A DNA stretch of 64,000 nt from Sphingobacterium puteale (GTDB lineage Bacteria; Bacteroidota; Bacteroidia; Sphingobacteriales; Sphingobacteriaceae). The notes below the pieces were generated by a model. It worked only from the letters and a program-made list of their open reading frames with translations. It had not been told where the DNA came from and searched no databases. How positions within the stretch are numbered: position 1 is the first letter of the stretch; each line of letters opens with the position of its first letter. Where the stretch lies: positions 124,001 to 188,000 of the forward strand of contig NZ_RBWS01000004.1 in the NCBI RefSeq assembly GCF_003627955.1, given 5' to 3'. Of this stretch, positions 17,959 to 26,571 are shown piece after piece. The translations under genes were made by a program, and so were the position numbers.

Positions 17959-19104
17959 TTATCTTTTGCTGACGTAGATCCTCCTTTCCACAATTTTAAA
18001 TTTAATTGATTTTGTTAGTTCGAGAAGTGATAAGATCTCTTCAATATTTTCTCTCCTGGAGATTTTCATTTTGAGATTTACATCATCCCATTCCTTTCCC
18101 TCAAATATCACTTCGGCATCGTACCATTGCGCTACATCCGCCATAATGGTTTTGATATTTTCATCTTTGTAAATAAAATAGTTGTTCTTCCAGGCGATTT
18201 CGGATTCAGCATCAAATTGATCAATCTCAACACCTGAGGTAGATATCTTTGCACGCTCTCCGGGTTTGAGCATGGTCTGGCCTGTTTTTGAAGTCAAACG
18301 TACTGATCCCTGTAGTAGAGCAACTTTTGCAAAATGGAGGTTATCCCTATCAGATACATTGAATTTGGTGCCCAGTACCCGAATTCCAAATCCATTTCCC
18401 GCTACGATAAAAGGTTTGTGTTTTGATTCAGCAACTTCGAAGTAAGCTTCTCCTTTGACCTGAACGAGGCGACGGTCAGCAGCAAAATGTTCCGGGAAAA
18501 TTAGGCTACTCTCGGCGTTGAGCCATACTTTGGTACCATCTTCTAAATTGATCTGATATTTACCACCTTTCGGCGTTTCTAAAGTTATAAGTTGAGATTC
18601 TATAGTTCTTTTGCCGGTCGTTGCAAGATAACTGATAACACCTTCCTGATCTATTTTGAACAACAACTTTCCAAAGGGAATTGTGTCTCCAATCTTTTTT
18701 TTCTGCAGATCCAGACTATTGCCGTCAGAGTTTTTCAGGGAAGCTTTTTCTACACCCGGATTTAGGTATGTATGTTGATTTGCAACTTGTAAATCGGCCT
18801 TCCCAACCTTCAAAAAATAATATCCGGCAATGCTGGAAACAGCCAATAACAAAGAGGCTGCATAGGGGAGGTAACGACGGAAAGTGCTTATCTTTTTTGA
18901 ATTGCCCGCTTCTGCCTGAATAAGTTGTTCTACGTTGTACTTAATCTGTGTTTCTATATTTTCTGCAGGACCGAATTTATCTTCGTCCCAAGTCGCATCA
19001 TGATATGCATCCAAGAGCCTATCGTCTACTTCAAGTAATTCATCTTCGGAGGATTGTTTGCGTAAAATCTTCTTAATTAAGTCTATAATTTCAGGTTTTT
19101 TCAT
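17959..19104 (-). CDS. FecR-family anti-sigma factor
   Basis: 381 aa. A cytoplasmic helical part (residues 1-85) is followed by one membrane segment (about 86-107, YLPYAASLLLAVSSIAGYYF). The periplasmic FecR domain is recognised by TPKGGKYQINLEDGTKVWLNAES (shared block, about 173-195) and FPEHFAADRRLVQVKGEAYF. A DUF4974-type C-terminal domain (about 310-380) ends in RRIYVSKR. It should hold the sigma factor at the membrane and release it when the STN domain of the SusC protein signals. The gene lies between the sigma gene and susC. Confidence 0.95.
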   Translation of the reverse strand: MKKPEIIDLIKKILRKQSSEDELLEVDDRLLDAYHDATWDEDKFGPAENIETQIKYNVEQLIQAEAGNSKKISTFRRYLPYAASLLLAVSSIAGYYFLKVGKADLQVANQHTYLNPGVEKASLKNSDGNSLDLQKKKIGDTIPFGKLLFKIDQEGVISYLATTGKRTIESQLITLETPKGGKYQINLEDGTKVWLNAESSLIFPEHFAADRRLVQVKGEAYFEVAESKHKPFIVAGNGFGIRVLGTKFNVSDRDNLHFAKVALLQGSVRLTSKTGQTMLKPGERAKISTSGVEIDQFDAESEIAWKNNYFIYKDENIKTIMADVAQWYDAEVIFEGKEWDDVNLKMKISRRENIEEILSLLELTKSIKFKIVERRIYVSKR

Positions 19105-19247
19105 GAAATCTATAATTGATTCGTTCTTATAGAGTTCATTTTTTCATTTAGCCCCCAAAAGGAATTGCACTTTTTTAAAAAAAGAAAATATAAAAGAGCC
19201 TTTTATTAAATTATTTTGGTTGTAATGTGTTGTATTTCAGTGTCTTG

Positions 19248-19817
19248 TTAGAGGAAGAAAATCTGAAGAAAGATGTGCATATTCTGCATACCTTGTTTTA
19301 ATCGTTTCAACGCAATAGAAATTTGGTTTTCTACTGTTTTTACGGAAATATTTAGCTTCTCAGCAATCTCCTTATGGCTTAACTGCTCCATTCTGCTGAG
19401 GTAAAAGATTTCCTTACATTTGTCAGGAAGCTGGTTGATCATTTGATCCAGGTAATCCAGCAGTTCACTGTACTCCAATTTTAACAAGGGGTTGAAGGAA
19501 TCAATATAGTTCTCATCTAAGTCTTTGAGTTCAACGTGATCCATTTTCTTTTTAACATTTCGGAACACTTCGTAACGAATGCAACCAAATAGATAAGTTT
19601 TGATGGAATATTTGAGATTTATTTTCTCCCTGTTTCGCCATATATTGATAAATACATTTTGGACAAGTTCCTGACATACTTCGGGATCCTGCATCGTGAC
19701 AGACGCCGTTTTGAACAGTGGTTGCCAAAAGCGATGCATCAGGTGTTGTAGCGCCCGTTCCTCACCTTGACAAACTGATTCAAAAATTTGCTGATCCGAA
19801 CAGGCGGAGAAATTCAT
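19248..19817 (-). CDS. ECF RNA polymerase sigma factor, FecI/RpoE-like (Bacteroidetes type)
   Basis: 189 aa. Region 2 is visible as FWQPLFKTASVTMQDPEVCQ with the QELVQNVFINIWRNRE block (about 45-65). Region 4 is a helix-turn-helix with LPDKCKEIFYLSRMEQLSHKE and EKLNISVKTVENQIS (about 128-170). This fits the family of ECF sigma factors paired with FecR in Bacteroidota glycan loci. The gene lies 143 bp upstream of the FecR gene; the locus is presumably transcribed from here and from a sigma-dependent promoter in front of susC. Confidence 0.95.
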   Translation of the reverse strand: MNFSACSDQQIFESVCQGEERALQHLMHRFWQPLFKTASVTMQDPEVCQELVQNVFINIWRNREKINLKYSIKTYLFGCIRYEVFRNVKKKMDHVELKDLDENYIDSFNPLLKLEYSELLDYLDQMINQLPDKCKEIFYLSRMEQLSHKEIAEKLNISVKTVENQISIALKRLKQGMQNMHIFLQIFFL

Positions 19818-19912
19818 AGTTTAATTCTGTTTACAATAGGTATCCCACAAAAACCTTCTCAAAGTAAGTATAAAATAATAATAAAACAAAATCTATTCCG
19901 CAAGTGCCATGA

Positions 19913-20071
19913 TCTGTAACTGGAGTCGATATTTCGGGACAAAACCCTAAGGCTTCCTGGCTAACGAGTTATCTGTCAACAAGTGCGGTCAATATAACGA
20001 CCGAGAACAAGAATTTCGAACCTAATTATCCGATGAAAGTGGGAGTGGGGCTAGGGATCAGCAGCTTTTGA
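19913..20071 (+). pseudogene. Remnant: C-terminal end of a beta-barrel-like protein
   Basis: 53 codons open from a TGA at 19910 to TGA at 20069 with no start codon. The last residues (NYPMKVGVGLGISSF) alternate hydrophobic and glycine residues and end in Phe, the signature of a last outer-membrane beta-strand. The rest of 19818-20212 holds no gene. It is probably a fossil left by a deletion next to the sigma gene. Confidence 0.35.
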
Positions 20072-20212
20072 ACGAAGCGAACGACAGCTTCAGAACGCAA
20101 ATTAACTTTTCTTTTAGCAAACATGGATCAGGTTGAACGGAATAGCAGTTTATCCAAAAATCCGGCAAAATGACTTAAGAAAATTGTATTTTTAGCAACC
20201 AAATTTTATACA

Positions 20213-20776
20213 ATGATGAATCAATTAAGAGATCACATAGAACGTATTGTACCTCTTGAGGATACTGAATTTGAGACAATTTCTTCTTTTTTTAGTTATA
20301 AAAAATACAAAAAACATCAATTTTTGATTCAGGAAGGAGAGCTGGTACCATGCAACTTTTTTGTACTCAAAGGACTTTTAAAGCTCGTTTATTCTGACGA
20401 TACCGGAAAGGAGCATATTGTCAGTTTTGCACAGGAAGATTGGTGGGAGACTGACTTTGCCGCTTTTTATACGGAATCGAGGGCCACGATGTCGCTCGAA
20501 TGTGTTGAAGATACGGAGGTACTCTGTCTCCGTTTGACTGACTATAGGAAACTATGCGCTGCAGTACCCCAATTAGAGCATTTTTTTCTGGAGAAGGCTT
20601 ATCAAGGCTTTATCGCTGCACAGCAGCGCATTATTTCAACAATGACAGTAGGAATCAAAGAACGTTATGAACAGCTCCTGAAAAAATACCCCACGCTGGT
20701 ACAGCGTGTTCCGAAATCATTACTTGCAGCCTATTTGGGCGTTTCTCGGGAGGCTCTAAGCCGGCTGTCGCGGTGA
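20213..20776 (+). CDS. Crp/Fnr-family transcription regulator
   Basis: 187 aa. The N-terminal cyclic-nucleotide-binding-like beta-roll (about residues 20-115) shows EGELVPCNFFVLKGLLKLVY and the GKEHIVSFAQEDWW segment common in Bacteroidota Crp-like proteins. A C-terminal helix-turn-helix follows, with VPKSLLAAYLGVSREALSRLSR. The Cys-rich Fe-S motif of true Fnr is absent, and the cAMP-binding residues are not obvious, so the effector is unknown. It probably acts on the RidA-like gene that begins 92 bp downstream on the same strand. Confidence 0.9.
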   Translation: MMNQLRDHIERIVPLEDTEFETISSFFSYKKYKKHQFLIQEGELVPCNFFVLKGLLKLVYSDDTGKEHIVSFAQEDWWETDFAAFYTESRATMSLECVEDTEVLCLRLTDYRKLCAAVPQLEHFFLEKAYQGFIAAQQRIISTMTVGIKERYEQLLKKYPTLVQRVPKSLLAAYLGVSREALSRLSR

Positions 20777-20868
20777 TGTGACTTTTGTCACGCGAAAATT
20801 GTGCGTTTTATCAAGGGTTTTTACATCTGCCATTTCACAATTTTGTTGTACATCAAAATGTTGTGAAA

Positions 20869-21258
20869 ATGAATAAAAGATCGATTAACCCATGGACGTG
20901 GCAACGGCAGCGGAGTTACGTGCAGGCTGTTGAAGTAAAAAATGTCGAAGGAACCTTGTATTGTTCGGGGCAGGCGGCAATAGCTGATGACGGAATTTCT
21001 AGTGATAAAGACATGGAGTCCCAACTGAGACAGGCTATTGCCAATCTCGAAAACGTTATTCAGACGGCTGGCTATTTGTGTAGTGGAATTGTGCGCTTAA
21101 ACCTATATACCACTTCCATGCGAGAACTTTGGCCACATTTTCCGATACTTCAGGAGTGGATTGCCAAACATCAAATTGAACAAGCATTAACAGCGCTGGA
21201 AGTTGTAGGATTATTTGAGACGCTGAAGGTCGAATTGGAAGCTACAGTGGTCAAATAA
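20869..21258 (+). CDS. RidA/YjgF-family protein
   Basis: 129 aa from the ATG at 20869; the longer frame from 20785 adds 28 residues that lie outside the family. The sequence shows TLYCSGQAAIADDG and LRQAIANLENVIQTAG, both typical of RidA-type enamine/imine deaminases, and a final ELEATVVK where the family has the ExxA tail. The usual catalytic Arg in the CxRV position appears as IVRLNLYTT. Substrates are reactive enamines or imines. The location behind a Crp-like regulator resembles many Bacteroidota Crp-RidA pairs. Confidence 0.85.
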   Translation: MNKRSINPWTWQRQRSYVQAVEVKNVEGTLYCSGQAAIADDGISSDKDMESQLRQAIANLENVIQTAGYLCSGIVRLNLYTTSMRELWPHFPILQEWIAKHQIEQALTALEVVGLFETLKVELEATVVK

Positions 21259-21315
21259 CAAGTTGATTTTTTCTCTTCATGGCGATCATCAAAATCACCA
21301 TGAAGAGAAAAGCTG

Positions 21316-22371
21316 TTAAGGGATAATTTGTTTATTCCGCATTTCGTCGAATAAACGAAAAAACATCTGCTCGGTATCAACGAACTCATGAAATCCCATT
21401 CTTCGGGCTTTATTGCCATCCGCAAAAAAGTCATAATCCCAAGAGAAAACAAAATCTCCAAAAGCCCAGGCAGATACTTCTGTATAAGTATAATTCAATC
21501 CATGTCGGGTCCTTATATCTTCCCATATATCCGCTTTGTCGGACATCATCGTCTGTAGCGGTAAGGGTAAGGGCGCGTCGACTTCCATCTGGAAATATTT
21601 CGCAATCTTGGGCCAGAGATCTTCCCAGCGGAATAAGTCACCATTATTAATATTGAAGGCCTGATTGGCTGCACGCGGTTCCGTAGCGGCCCATACAGTC
21701 GCCTTTGCCAATAAGTTAGCATCAGTCATCTCCAACAGTTTGCCATAGGCAGCGGGTTTTCCCGGAAAGCGTAGCGGGATATTCAATGCCTTGGAGATTG
21801 TTGCATATACAGCAATTAACAAGGCTAGGTTCATCGGGTTGCCGGGAGCTGTTCCCCCTACAACTGACGGGCGGATCGCTGACCAGGTCCAGCGCTTTCC
21901 AATTTGCTGCTGTTGGAGATACTTGAGCTGACTGCTGTTAAATTCCGGTGGCATGTGTCCGGCATCTGATTCCTTGGCCGGTGTTTTAAATGGGCCGAGG
22001 TGAGCACCGTATACTTTATAGCCTTGCATGAGACTTACATGCCGCAAAGACTTCGCTACCGGCTCAATTGCGGTTAACACATTGACCAACATCTTCAGGT
22101 TGGGTTCGACCAAAGCTGCCCAACTTTCCCGGTCCTGATAAGCTGCGTAAAAAATGTGAGTTACGGTTGTTAATGGGTTTAGTTTGTTGATAACGTCCTC
22201 TAAATCCAATAAATCTACTGCAATATAATGCACGTGGCCTTGATCGGTTCCACCGCGACGGGATATTGCAATGATGTCCCAGTTTCCAAGGCTGCTAAGA
22301 TAGTCAATGAGGTTTGTGCTGATGACACCGTTCGCCCCGACGATTAATGCCGTGTTGTTTGTTGTTTCCAT
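21316..22371 (-). CDS. PRISE-like SDR reductase (progesterone 5-beta-reductase / iridoid synthase type)
   Basis: 351 aa, NAD(P)-binding Rossmann fold with ALIVGANGVISTNL at the N-terminus (Gly-rich loop G-x-x-G-x-x). Motif MQGYKVYGAHLGPFKTPAKE (about 116-135) corresponds to the PRISE signature around the conserved K and Y. IRPSVVGG and AFNINNGD also match the atypical extended SDR family. Bacterial members reduce activated C=C bonds of enones. The natural substrate is unknown. It is transcribed divergently from an AraC regulator, which probably controls it. Confidence 0.85.
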   Translation of the reverse strand: METTNNTALIVGANGVISTNLIDYLSSLGNWDIIAISRRGGTDQGHVHYIAVDLLDLEDVINKLNPLTTVTHIFYAAYQDRESWAALVEPNLKMLVNVLTAIEPVAKSLRHVSLMQGYKVYGAHLGPFKTPAKESDAGHMPPEFNSSQLKYLQQQQIGKRWTWSAIRPSVVGGTAPGNPMNLALLIAVYATISKALNIPLRFPGKPAAYGKLLEMTDANLLAKATVWAATEPRAANQAFNINNGDLFRWEDLWPKIAKYFQMEVDAPLPLPLQTMMSDKADIWEDIRTRHGLNYTYTEVSAWAFGDFVFSWDYDFFADGNKARRMGFHEFVDTEQMFFRLFDEMRNKQIIP

Positions 22372-22387
22372 ATGGATTCCTTTTTAA

Positions 22388-22440
22388 CAAAATTAGTGTG
22401 GATCAGATCGGACAGGATGTAAAAATCGGCTATAATTTTG
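22388..22440. promoter_or_regulatory. Divergent -7 elements of the PRISE and AraC genes
   Basis: Two exact TAATTTTG boxes (TAnnTTTG pattern) face outwards: one on the minus strand at 22395-22388, 16 bp before the reductase ATG, and one on the plus strand at 22433-22440, 12 bp before the AraC ATG. No good TTTG -33 element accompanies either, as expected of activator-dependent promoters. Leaders would be very short. Confidence 0.45.
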
Positions 22441-22452
22441 TACATTTCTTAA

Positions 22453-23250
22453 ATGAAACGCTATCGACAATTTGAGCCTGTTCTGGTATCGGAATTTAAA
22501 ACCGCTGAATGGGCACATCCTGAACATAATCATAATCACTACGAATTTATTTTTATTGTGCGTGGAAGGGGGGTACATGTGATAAATGGCCATATTGTCC
22601 CTTACCAAAGCGGGGCTATTTTCTTTATTGGGCCAGAAGAGTACCATTATTTTGAGATTGAACAAGAGACGCATTTTATTTATTTAAAATTTACAGATGC
22701 ATATCGCCTCGGGTATGCCGCCGATTCGGGTGTGTTAACCCGACAATTGGAGTATTTGGTGAAAAGCAGGGAGACCCATCAGCATGGATTTCCGCTACTT
22801 GCTGCTGATCTCTTCACTGTTCACCTACTGTTTCAGGTCGTTGCTTCATTAAAACACGATACTTTTGCCAATCAAGACTTGATCTGGTATCAGTTGCTTA
22901 GCATAACTACGATTCTGATGAGAAATATGCCCGAATTACAGGTAGATCGAAGTAGAAGTCGCGACCTACAGGCGATGTTCTGCTATATCCATAAAAATAT
23001 CTATACGCCCAATTTATTGAAGTCGCAGGTTATGGCCCCTCATTTTAATATTTCGCCCGATTATTTGGGCACCTATTTCAAACGTCAAGTTGGGATGACC
23101 ATAAGAGCATATATTCTGGGCTACCGGAATACGCTTATTCGACAACGTATCGCAGCCGGGCGCATGATTTTAAAGGAAATTGCAGATGAGTTTGGATTGA
23201 CAGATGTAAGTCACCTCAGCAAAATCTTACAGAAAGATCACGGAGCTTAA
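22453..23250 (+). CDS. AraC-family transcription regulator
   Basis: 265 aa. An N-terminal cupin domain (AraC_binding) is visible as HPEHNHNHYEFIFIVRGRGVHVI... with metal-like His residues (23-31), and PYQSGAIFFIGPEEYHYFEI. A C-terminal double helix-turn-helix covers about 170-262, with MAPHFNISPDYLGTYFKRQ, then IADEFGLTDVSHLSKILQK. It is divergent from the PRISE-like reductase gene, 81 bp apart, so it probably regulates it in response to a small ligand. It is followed by a strong convergent terminator. Confidence 0.93.
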   Translation: MKRYRQFEPVLVSEFKTAEWAHPEHNHNHYEFIFIVRGRGVHVINGHIVPYQSGAIFFIGPEEYHYFEIEQETHFIYLKFTDAYRLGYAADSGVLTRQLEYLVKSRETHQHGFPLLAADLFTVHLLFQVVASLKHDTFANQDLIWYQLLSITTILMRNMPELQVDRSRSRDLQAMFCYIHKNIYTPNLLKSQVMAPHFNISPDYLGTYFKRQVGMTIRAYILGYRNTLIRQRIAAGRMILKEIADEFGLTDVSHLSKILQKDHGA

Positions 23251-23251
23251 A

Positions 23252-23293
23252 ACGAGAGCCCCCTTAAAATTTCATGTTTAAGGGGGCTCTCGT
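23252..23293. terminator. Strong bidirectional terminator
   Basis: Perfect 17-bp stem (23252-23268 and 23277-23293), loop of 8 nt, GC-rich in the centre, with T-run after it on the plus side (TTTTATTT) and A-run before it. It lies between convergent genes. Confidence 0.9.
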
Positions 23294-23312
23294 TTTATTT
23301 ATACCTAGATTA

Positions 23313-24932
23313 TCAATTACATGGTATTTTCTTTTTTCCGGCTCCAATTCCTTTGATTACCGTTCTGCCATCAACAAGTTGAGTGACTTTTACCGCGTTG
23401 CTTTGTATACCGTTCCAAGGGAATGTATTGAAAGCATTGCCATTGGTTAAGATAAGTGGATACAACTCACCACCGGAAGTTTTACTTCCAAACATCGTAA
23501 CCTCACCAGTTCTGCTAATTACAAGCTTAATTAATGGTTTTGATGCCGTGCCTTTCATGTCATAGATGTTACCAATTCTTTTATTGGTTTGTACATCAGT
23601 ACCTTCGTATTTGCTTCCATCAGCAAATTGAATATTTTGTTTTGAAGAAGCACCCGCATTCTGAAATTGGATTTCCTGTTTGGCTAATCTAATACCGTTT
23701 ACTTCCATGTTGAAAGCATTGTCAAGCTCAGTGATATCAAAGACAAAACCATAGTTCGCTACCGGCGCTGTAAAAATACGTTCGATTGTGCTACCATTAG
23801 CGTAGAATGTTCCATCTTTCATAATTCCTTTTTTACCGCGAAAAGTTGTTTCAGGATAGCTCCAATTTAATCCATCACTTGTTACATCCTGTGTACAGGT
23901 TTTGAAATTAAGTTTGAGGTCATATTTTTGTCCCGGATTAATTTTTACATTTGGAATGCTGATGTTTGATTTTGTTTCTCCATCAATTGTTAACGTTCCT
24001 AATTTAAGTGTTCCATTGCTCGTTGCCGGATGGATCAATAAAGAAGGAGTACTAACGACTGTACGAAGACCGTTTCCTAAACTTGGAAACTGTGCCAGCA
24101 CTCCAGCATCATTCATGGCATTGTAAGTAAGGGCTTCATCCGATAATTTGAAGTTTGCCGTAGAATAGCTTGGTTTGAACACTGCATTTTCAAGTTTTGT
24201 AATTGCTCCGGTCATATTTGGATCCATGGTCAAAGTCGTGATGATCTGACTGAAACGATGTTTTAAAACAATATTTAAGTTGTTTACACCGGTGTTCAAT
24301 TTTAAAGAACCTGAGTAAACCATTAAATCGCCACTGATATTGTCCAGACTTGCCGCAGACAATGTGCTTTGGTTGTTGATATTGGGAACAGTGCTAGTGC
24401 TGTTGATTGAATACGCGATGAACGTATAGGTTTTGCCGGCATCCAGTGCAATTCCCGCTGCTGTTGATTCACTACCATAGCTATAGGTTTTTTCTGTTAC
24501 ATAGCTGCCTTGGTTGTCATATACCACGACTTTATATTTGATATCTTTGTCCAATGGTTTCTCGCTTACCTGAGCAGCGGTGGTTTTTGGGCTCGATGCG
24601 GCAACTAATCCCTTCTTTGCAGCTGCTGCAGAACTGTTTGTCAGGACAACATCGATGGAACATCCGTTACCGAAAGGGACGGTCATTTCCTGAATATTCG
24701 ATGTGCTGCCAGAAGCTAAAGATCCTTTAGCGGAGCCTTGCTTTTGACCTACAGTGTTACTGCCATCTTCATCAAAGCCTGCAACGCCTTGTAGATTGAT
24801 TTTAACCACTGTTTCTCCAGTTAATGCTGTAGTTTCTCCACTCTTTTGACAAGAGTAAAGGCCTGAGCCCGTCAGTACAATGCAGGTTAGTATTAAAATG
24901 TTTTTCAGATTAAGATAAGGCTTTAAATTCAT
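23313..24932 (-). CDS. Fimbrillin-family (Mfa/FimA-like) lipoprotein
   Basis: 539 aa with a lipoprotein signal (Cys28, LYSCQK). The mature protein is rich in Thr/Ser/Asn/Val and has the layout of Bacteroidota fimbrillins. The pro-segment-like first part contains ETVVKINLQGV, then come YKVVVYDNQGSYV with KTYSYGSESTAAGIALDAGKTY, the NLNIVLKHRFSQIITTL block and INPGQKYDLKLNFKTC. The C-terminal 150 residues are probably a ligand- or partner-binding domain. Surface pilus-like assembly is possible. No usher, anchor or minor-pilin genes are adjacent, so this may be a stand-alone surface protein. Confidence 0.75.
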   Translation of the reverse strand: MNLKPYLNLKNILILTCIVLTGSGLYSCQKSGETTALTGETVVKINLQGVAGFDEDGSNTVGQKQGSAKGSLASGSTSNIQEMTVPFGNGCSIDVVLTNSSAAAAKKGLVAASSPKTTAAQVSEKPLDKDIKYKVVVYDNQGSYVTEKTYSYGSESTAAGIALDAGKTYTFIAYSINSTSTVPNINNQSTLSAASLDNISGDLMVYSGSLKLNTGVNNLNIVLKHRFSQIITTLTMDPNMTGAITKLENAVFKPSYSTANFKLSDEALTYNAMNDAGVLAQFPSLGNGLRTVVSTPSLLIHPATSNGTLKLGTLTIDGETKSNISIPNVKINPGQKYDLKLNFKTCTQDVTSDGLNWSYPETTFRGKKGIMKDGTFYANGSTIERIFTAPVANYGFVFDITELDNAFNMEVNGIRLAKQEIQFQNAGASSKQNIQFADGSKYEGTDVQTNKRIGNIYDMKGTASKPLIKLVISRTGEVTMFGSKTSGGELYPLILTNGNAFNTFPWNGIQSNAVKVTQLVDGRTVIKGIGAGKKKIPCN

Positions 24933-25455
24933 GTAATTAAATATTTATGTAAGGGAATTCTTTGTTTTAATGTATTTTTATATGATACAAAGCGTTTATT
25001 TAAATCCTTATTCGGAATATTTAAATTAAAGCTGTGTATTTTTAGTGTGTCAGTAATATGATATCTGTTGTAGTAAATGTTTTTCGACGCAAAATTAAAT
25101 GGATTTTTTGTTTAATAAGTGTTGTTTGATAGGTTGATTTTTTCTTGTAGAGAAACATCTACATTACTGCAATTCCTGTAAGGATTTACATAATTGCAGA
25201 ATTTGTTTTACGCCGGAGAAGATGTTTCAGCACATAAAATCTTATCATATGAACACATTAGACAAGGTTGTGAATGCTGATTGTCAATCGAAACACTTTA
25301 ATTTTGTTTTGACGTTTGCAGTGATCACCGGCTTCAACTTTATTGGTAATAACGGTAAAATCATCTGTCCGAGGTGACTATTTTCAGTCTGAGAAACTGG
25401 AAAGAATGCTTCTGAGTCCAAACAAACTATTTATTGAATTTGAAAAATATTTAAA
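24933..25455. other. Intergenic region before the GrpB gene
   Basis: 523 bp, strongly AT-rich, presumably the long leader/promoter region of the fimbrillin gene. A TAATTTTG box lies on the minus strand at 25097-25090. A 42-codon plus-strand frame (25249-25377) has a plausible composition but no support. Nothing else is recognised. Confidence 0.4.
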
Positions 25456-26055
25456 ATGCGATTACCTTTTCTACCCTACGATCCGAAATGGAAAAAACAT
25501 TTTGAGTCAATTAAGTCGGAACTACAAGCTATACTTAAACCACTCGCCCCTCAGATTGATCATATTGGCAGCACTGCAGTAGAAGGTCTTTCCGCTAAAC
25601 CGATCATTGATATACAGTTAGGAGTTGAGAACGAAACGGATTTGGAAGTGCTTCCCGATGTATTAAAATTGCCGAATATTGTTTATTACGAAAAATATAA
25701 TCAAGATTGGCCAGAACGCCGTTTTTTTATTTTGCTCAATGAACCTGTATATAAAATTGTGGTCCCGGATGTTGTAAAGATTGGGGAGGAGATACCAGCG
25801 ATCTTGCATGATCATGAATTTCGTCTCGCCCATTTACATGCTTTTGTAAAAGGCTCGGCAGATTGGGTAAGACATATCGCGTTTCGTGATTATCTATTAG
25901 CCCATCCGAAGGTCAAAGAAAGCTATCAGGCACTTAAACAAAATTTAATTCAACTCGAATGGGTTGATGGAAACGATTATAACAAGGGCAAGGACGAATT
26001 TTTGAAGAGGCAGGAAAGAAACGCATTAATATGGTACAGAGAGAGACAGCAATGA
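25456..26055 (+). CDS. GrpB/UPF0157-family nucleotidyltransferase-like protein
   Basis: 199 aa. The family motif is clear: QIDHIGSTAVEGLSAKPIID (about 34-53), the GS-type nucleotidyltransferase-fold segment, with a following carboxylate in IDI. Further blocks are NQDWPERRFFIL and VRHIAFRDYLLAHP. The family resembles DNA-polymerase-beta-like transferases but no reaction is established. It begins a run of small-molecule-modifying genes (deaminase, chloramphenicol acetyltransferase, GNATs). The ATG lies at 25456 and an overlapping frame at 25343 is a shadow. Confidence 0.88.
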   Translation: MRLPFLPYDPKWKKHFESIKSELQAILKPLAPQIDHIGSTAVEGLSAKPIIDIQLGVENETDLEVLPDVLKLPNIVYYEKYNQDWPERRFFILLNEPVYKIVVPDVVKIGEEIPAILHDHEFRLAHLHAFVKGSADWVRHIAFRDYLLAHPKVKESYQALKQNLIQLEWVDGNDYNKGKDEFLKRQERNALIWYRERQQ

Positions 26056-26114
26056 CTATCGAGCATGTAAGGATTGAGGAGAAAAACTATATGACCTTAT
26101 CACATACATAGGAT

Positions 26115-26522
26115 ATGAGTAAAGATATGACGAATAAATTGAAACAGGCAGCAATCGGGTTGGCCGGTACAAATAGACTAAATGACTTTGTTGAATATGC
26201 CGGTGTCGCCGCAGCGATAGAAACGGTATCAGGCAATATTTATACCGGAATCAGTATCGATACAGCCTGCTCAATGGGCTTTTGTGCTGAACATAGCGCT
26301 GTTGCGGAAATGTTGAAACATAAGGAGTTTCGGGTCAGGGCATTTGTTGCAGTAGATGCCGCAGGAAATGCCGTTCCCCCTTGCGGACGTTGCCGGGAAT
26401 TGATCAGTCAGCTTGCCAAAGACAACCTCGAAGCAATTGTGGAAGTAAAAAATGGAGTGTTCAAATCCTTAAAAGAATTGTTACCTTTTGACTGGAAAGA
26501 AAATCTGGATAGAAATTGGTGA
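26115..26522 (+). CDS. Cytidine / blasticidin-S deaminase-like protein
   Basis: 135 aa, the usual length. Zn-binding and catalytic residues are visible: Cys57-Ala-Glu59 in GFCAEHSAVAEM and Cys90, Cys93 in PPCGRCREL. This is the Cys-Cys-Cys arrangement of cytidine deaminases and blasticidin-S deaminase. The PPCGRCRE-LI-QL phrase and the GISIDTACSMGF segment look as close to blasticidin-S deaminases as to housekeeping cytidine deaminases; which one cannot be decided by eye. It ends 49 bp before the start chosen for the acetyltransferase gene. Confidence 0.87.
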   Translation: MSKDMTNKLKQAAIGLAGTNRLNDFVEYAGVAAAIETVSGNIYTGISIDTACSMGFCAEHSAVAEMLKHKEFRVRAFVAVDAAGNAVPPCGRCRELISQLAKDNLEAIVEVKNGVFKSLKELLPFDWKENLDRNW

Positions 26523-26571
26523 TTTTAGGGTACAGTCAATAGATTTAGACAGAGTGATCAATATAAAAACA

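Noticed and set aside
19861..19875. Additional LytTR-like box (AGTATAAAA) near the sigma gene
   Set aside because: Only a single copy, with no partner at 21 bp and no -7 element at the right distance.
24933..25455. Possible riboswitch or structured leader before the fimbrillin gene
   Set aside because: No conserved aptamer pattern or strong hairpin was found; only AT-rich sequence.
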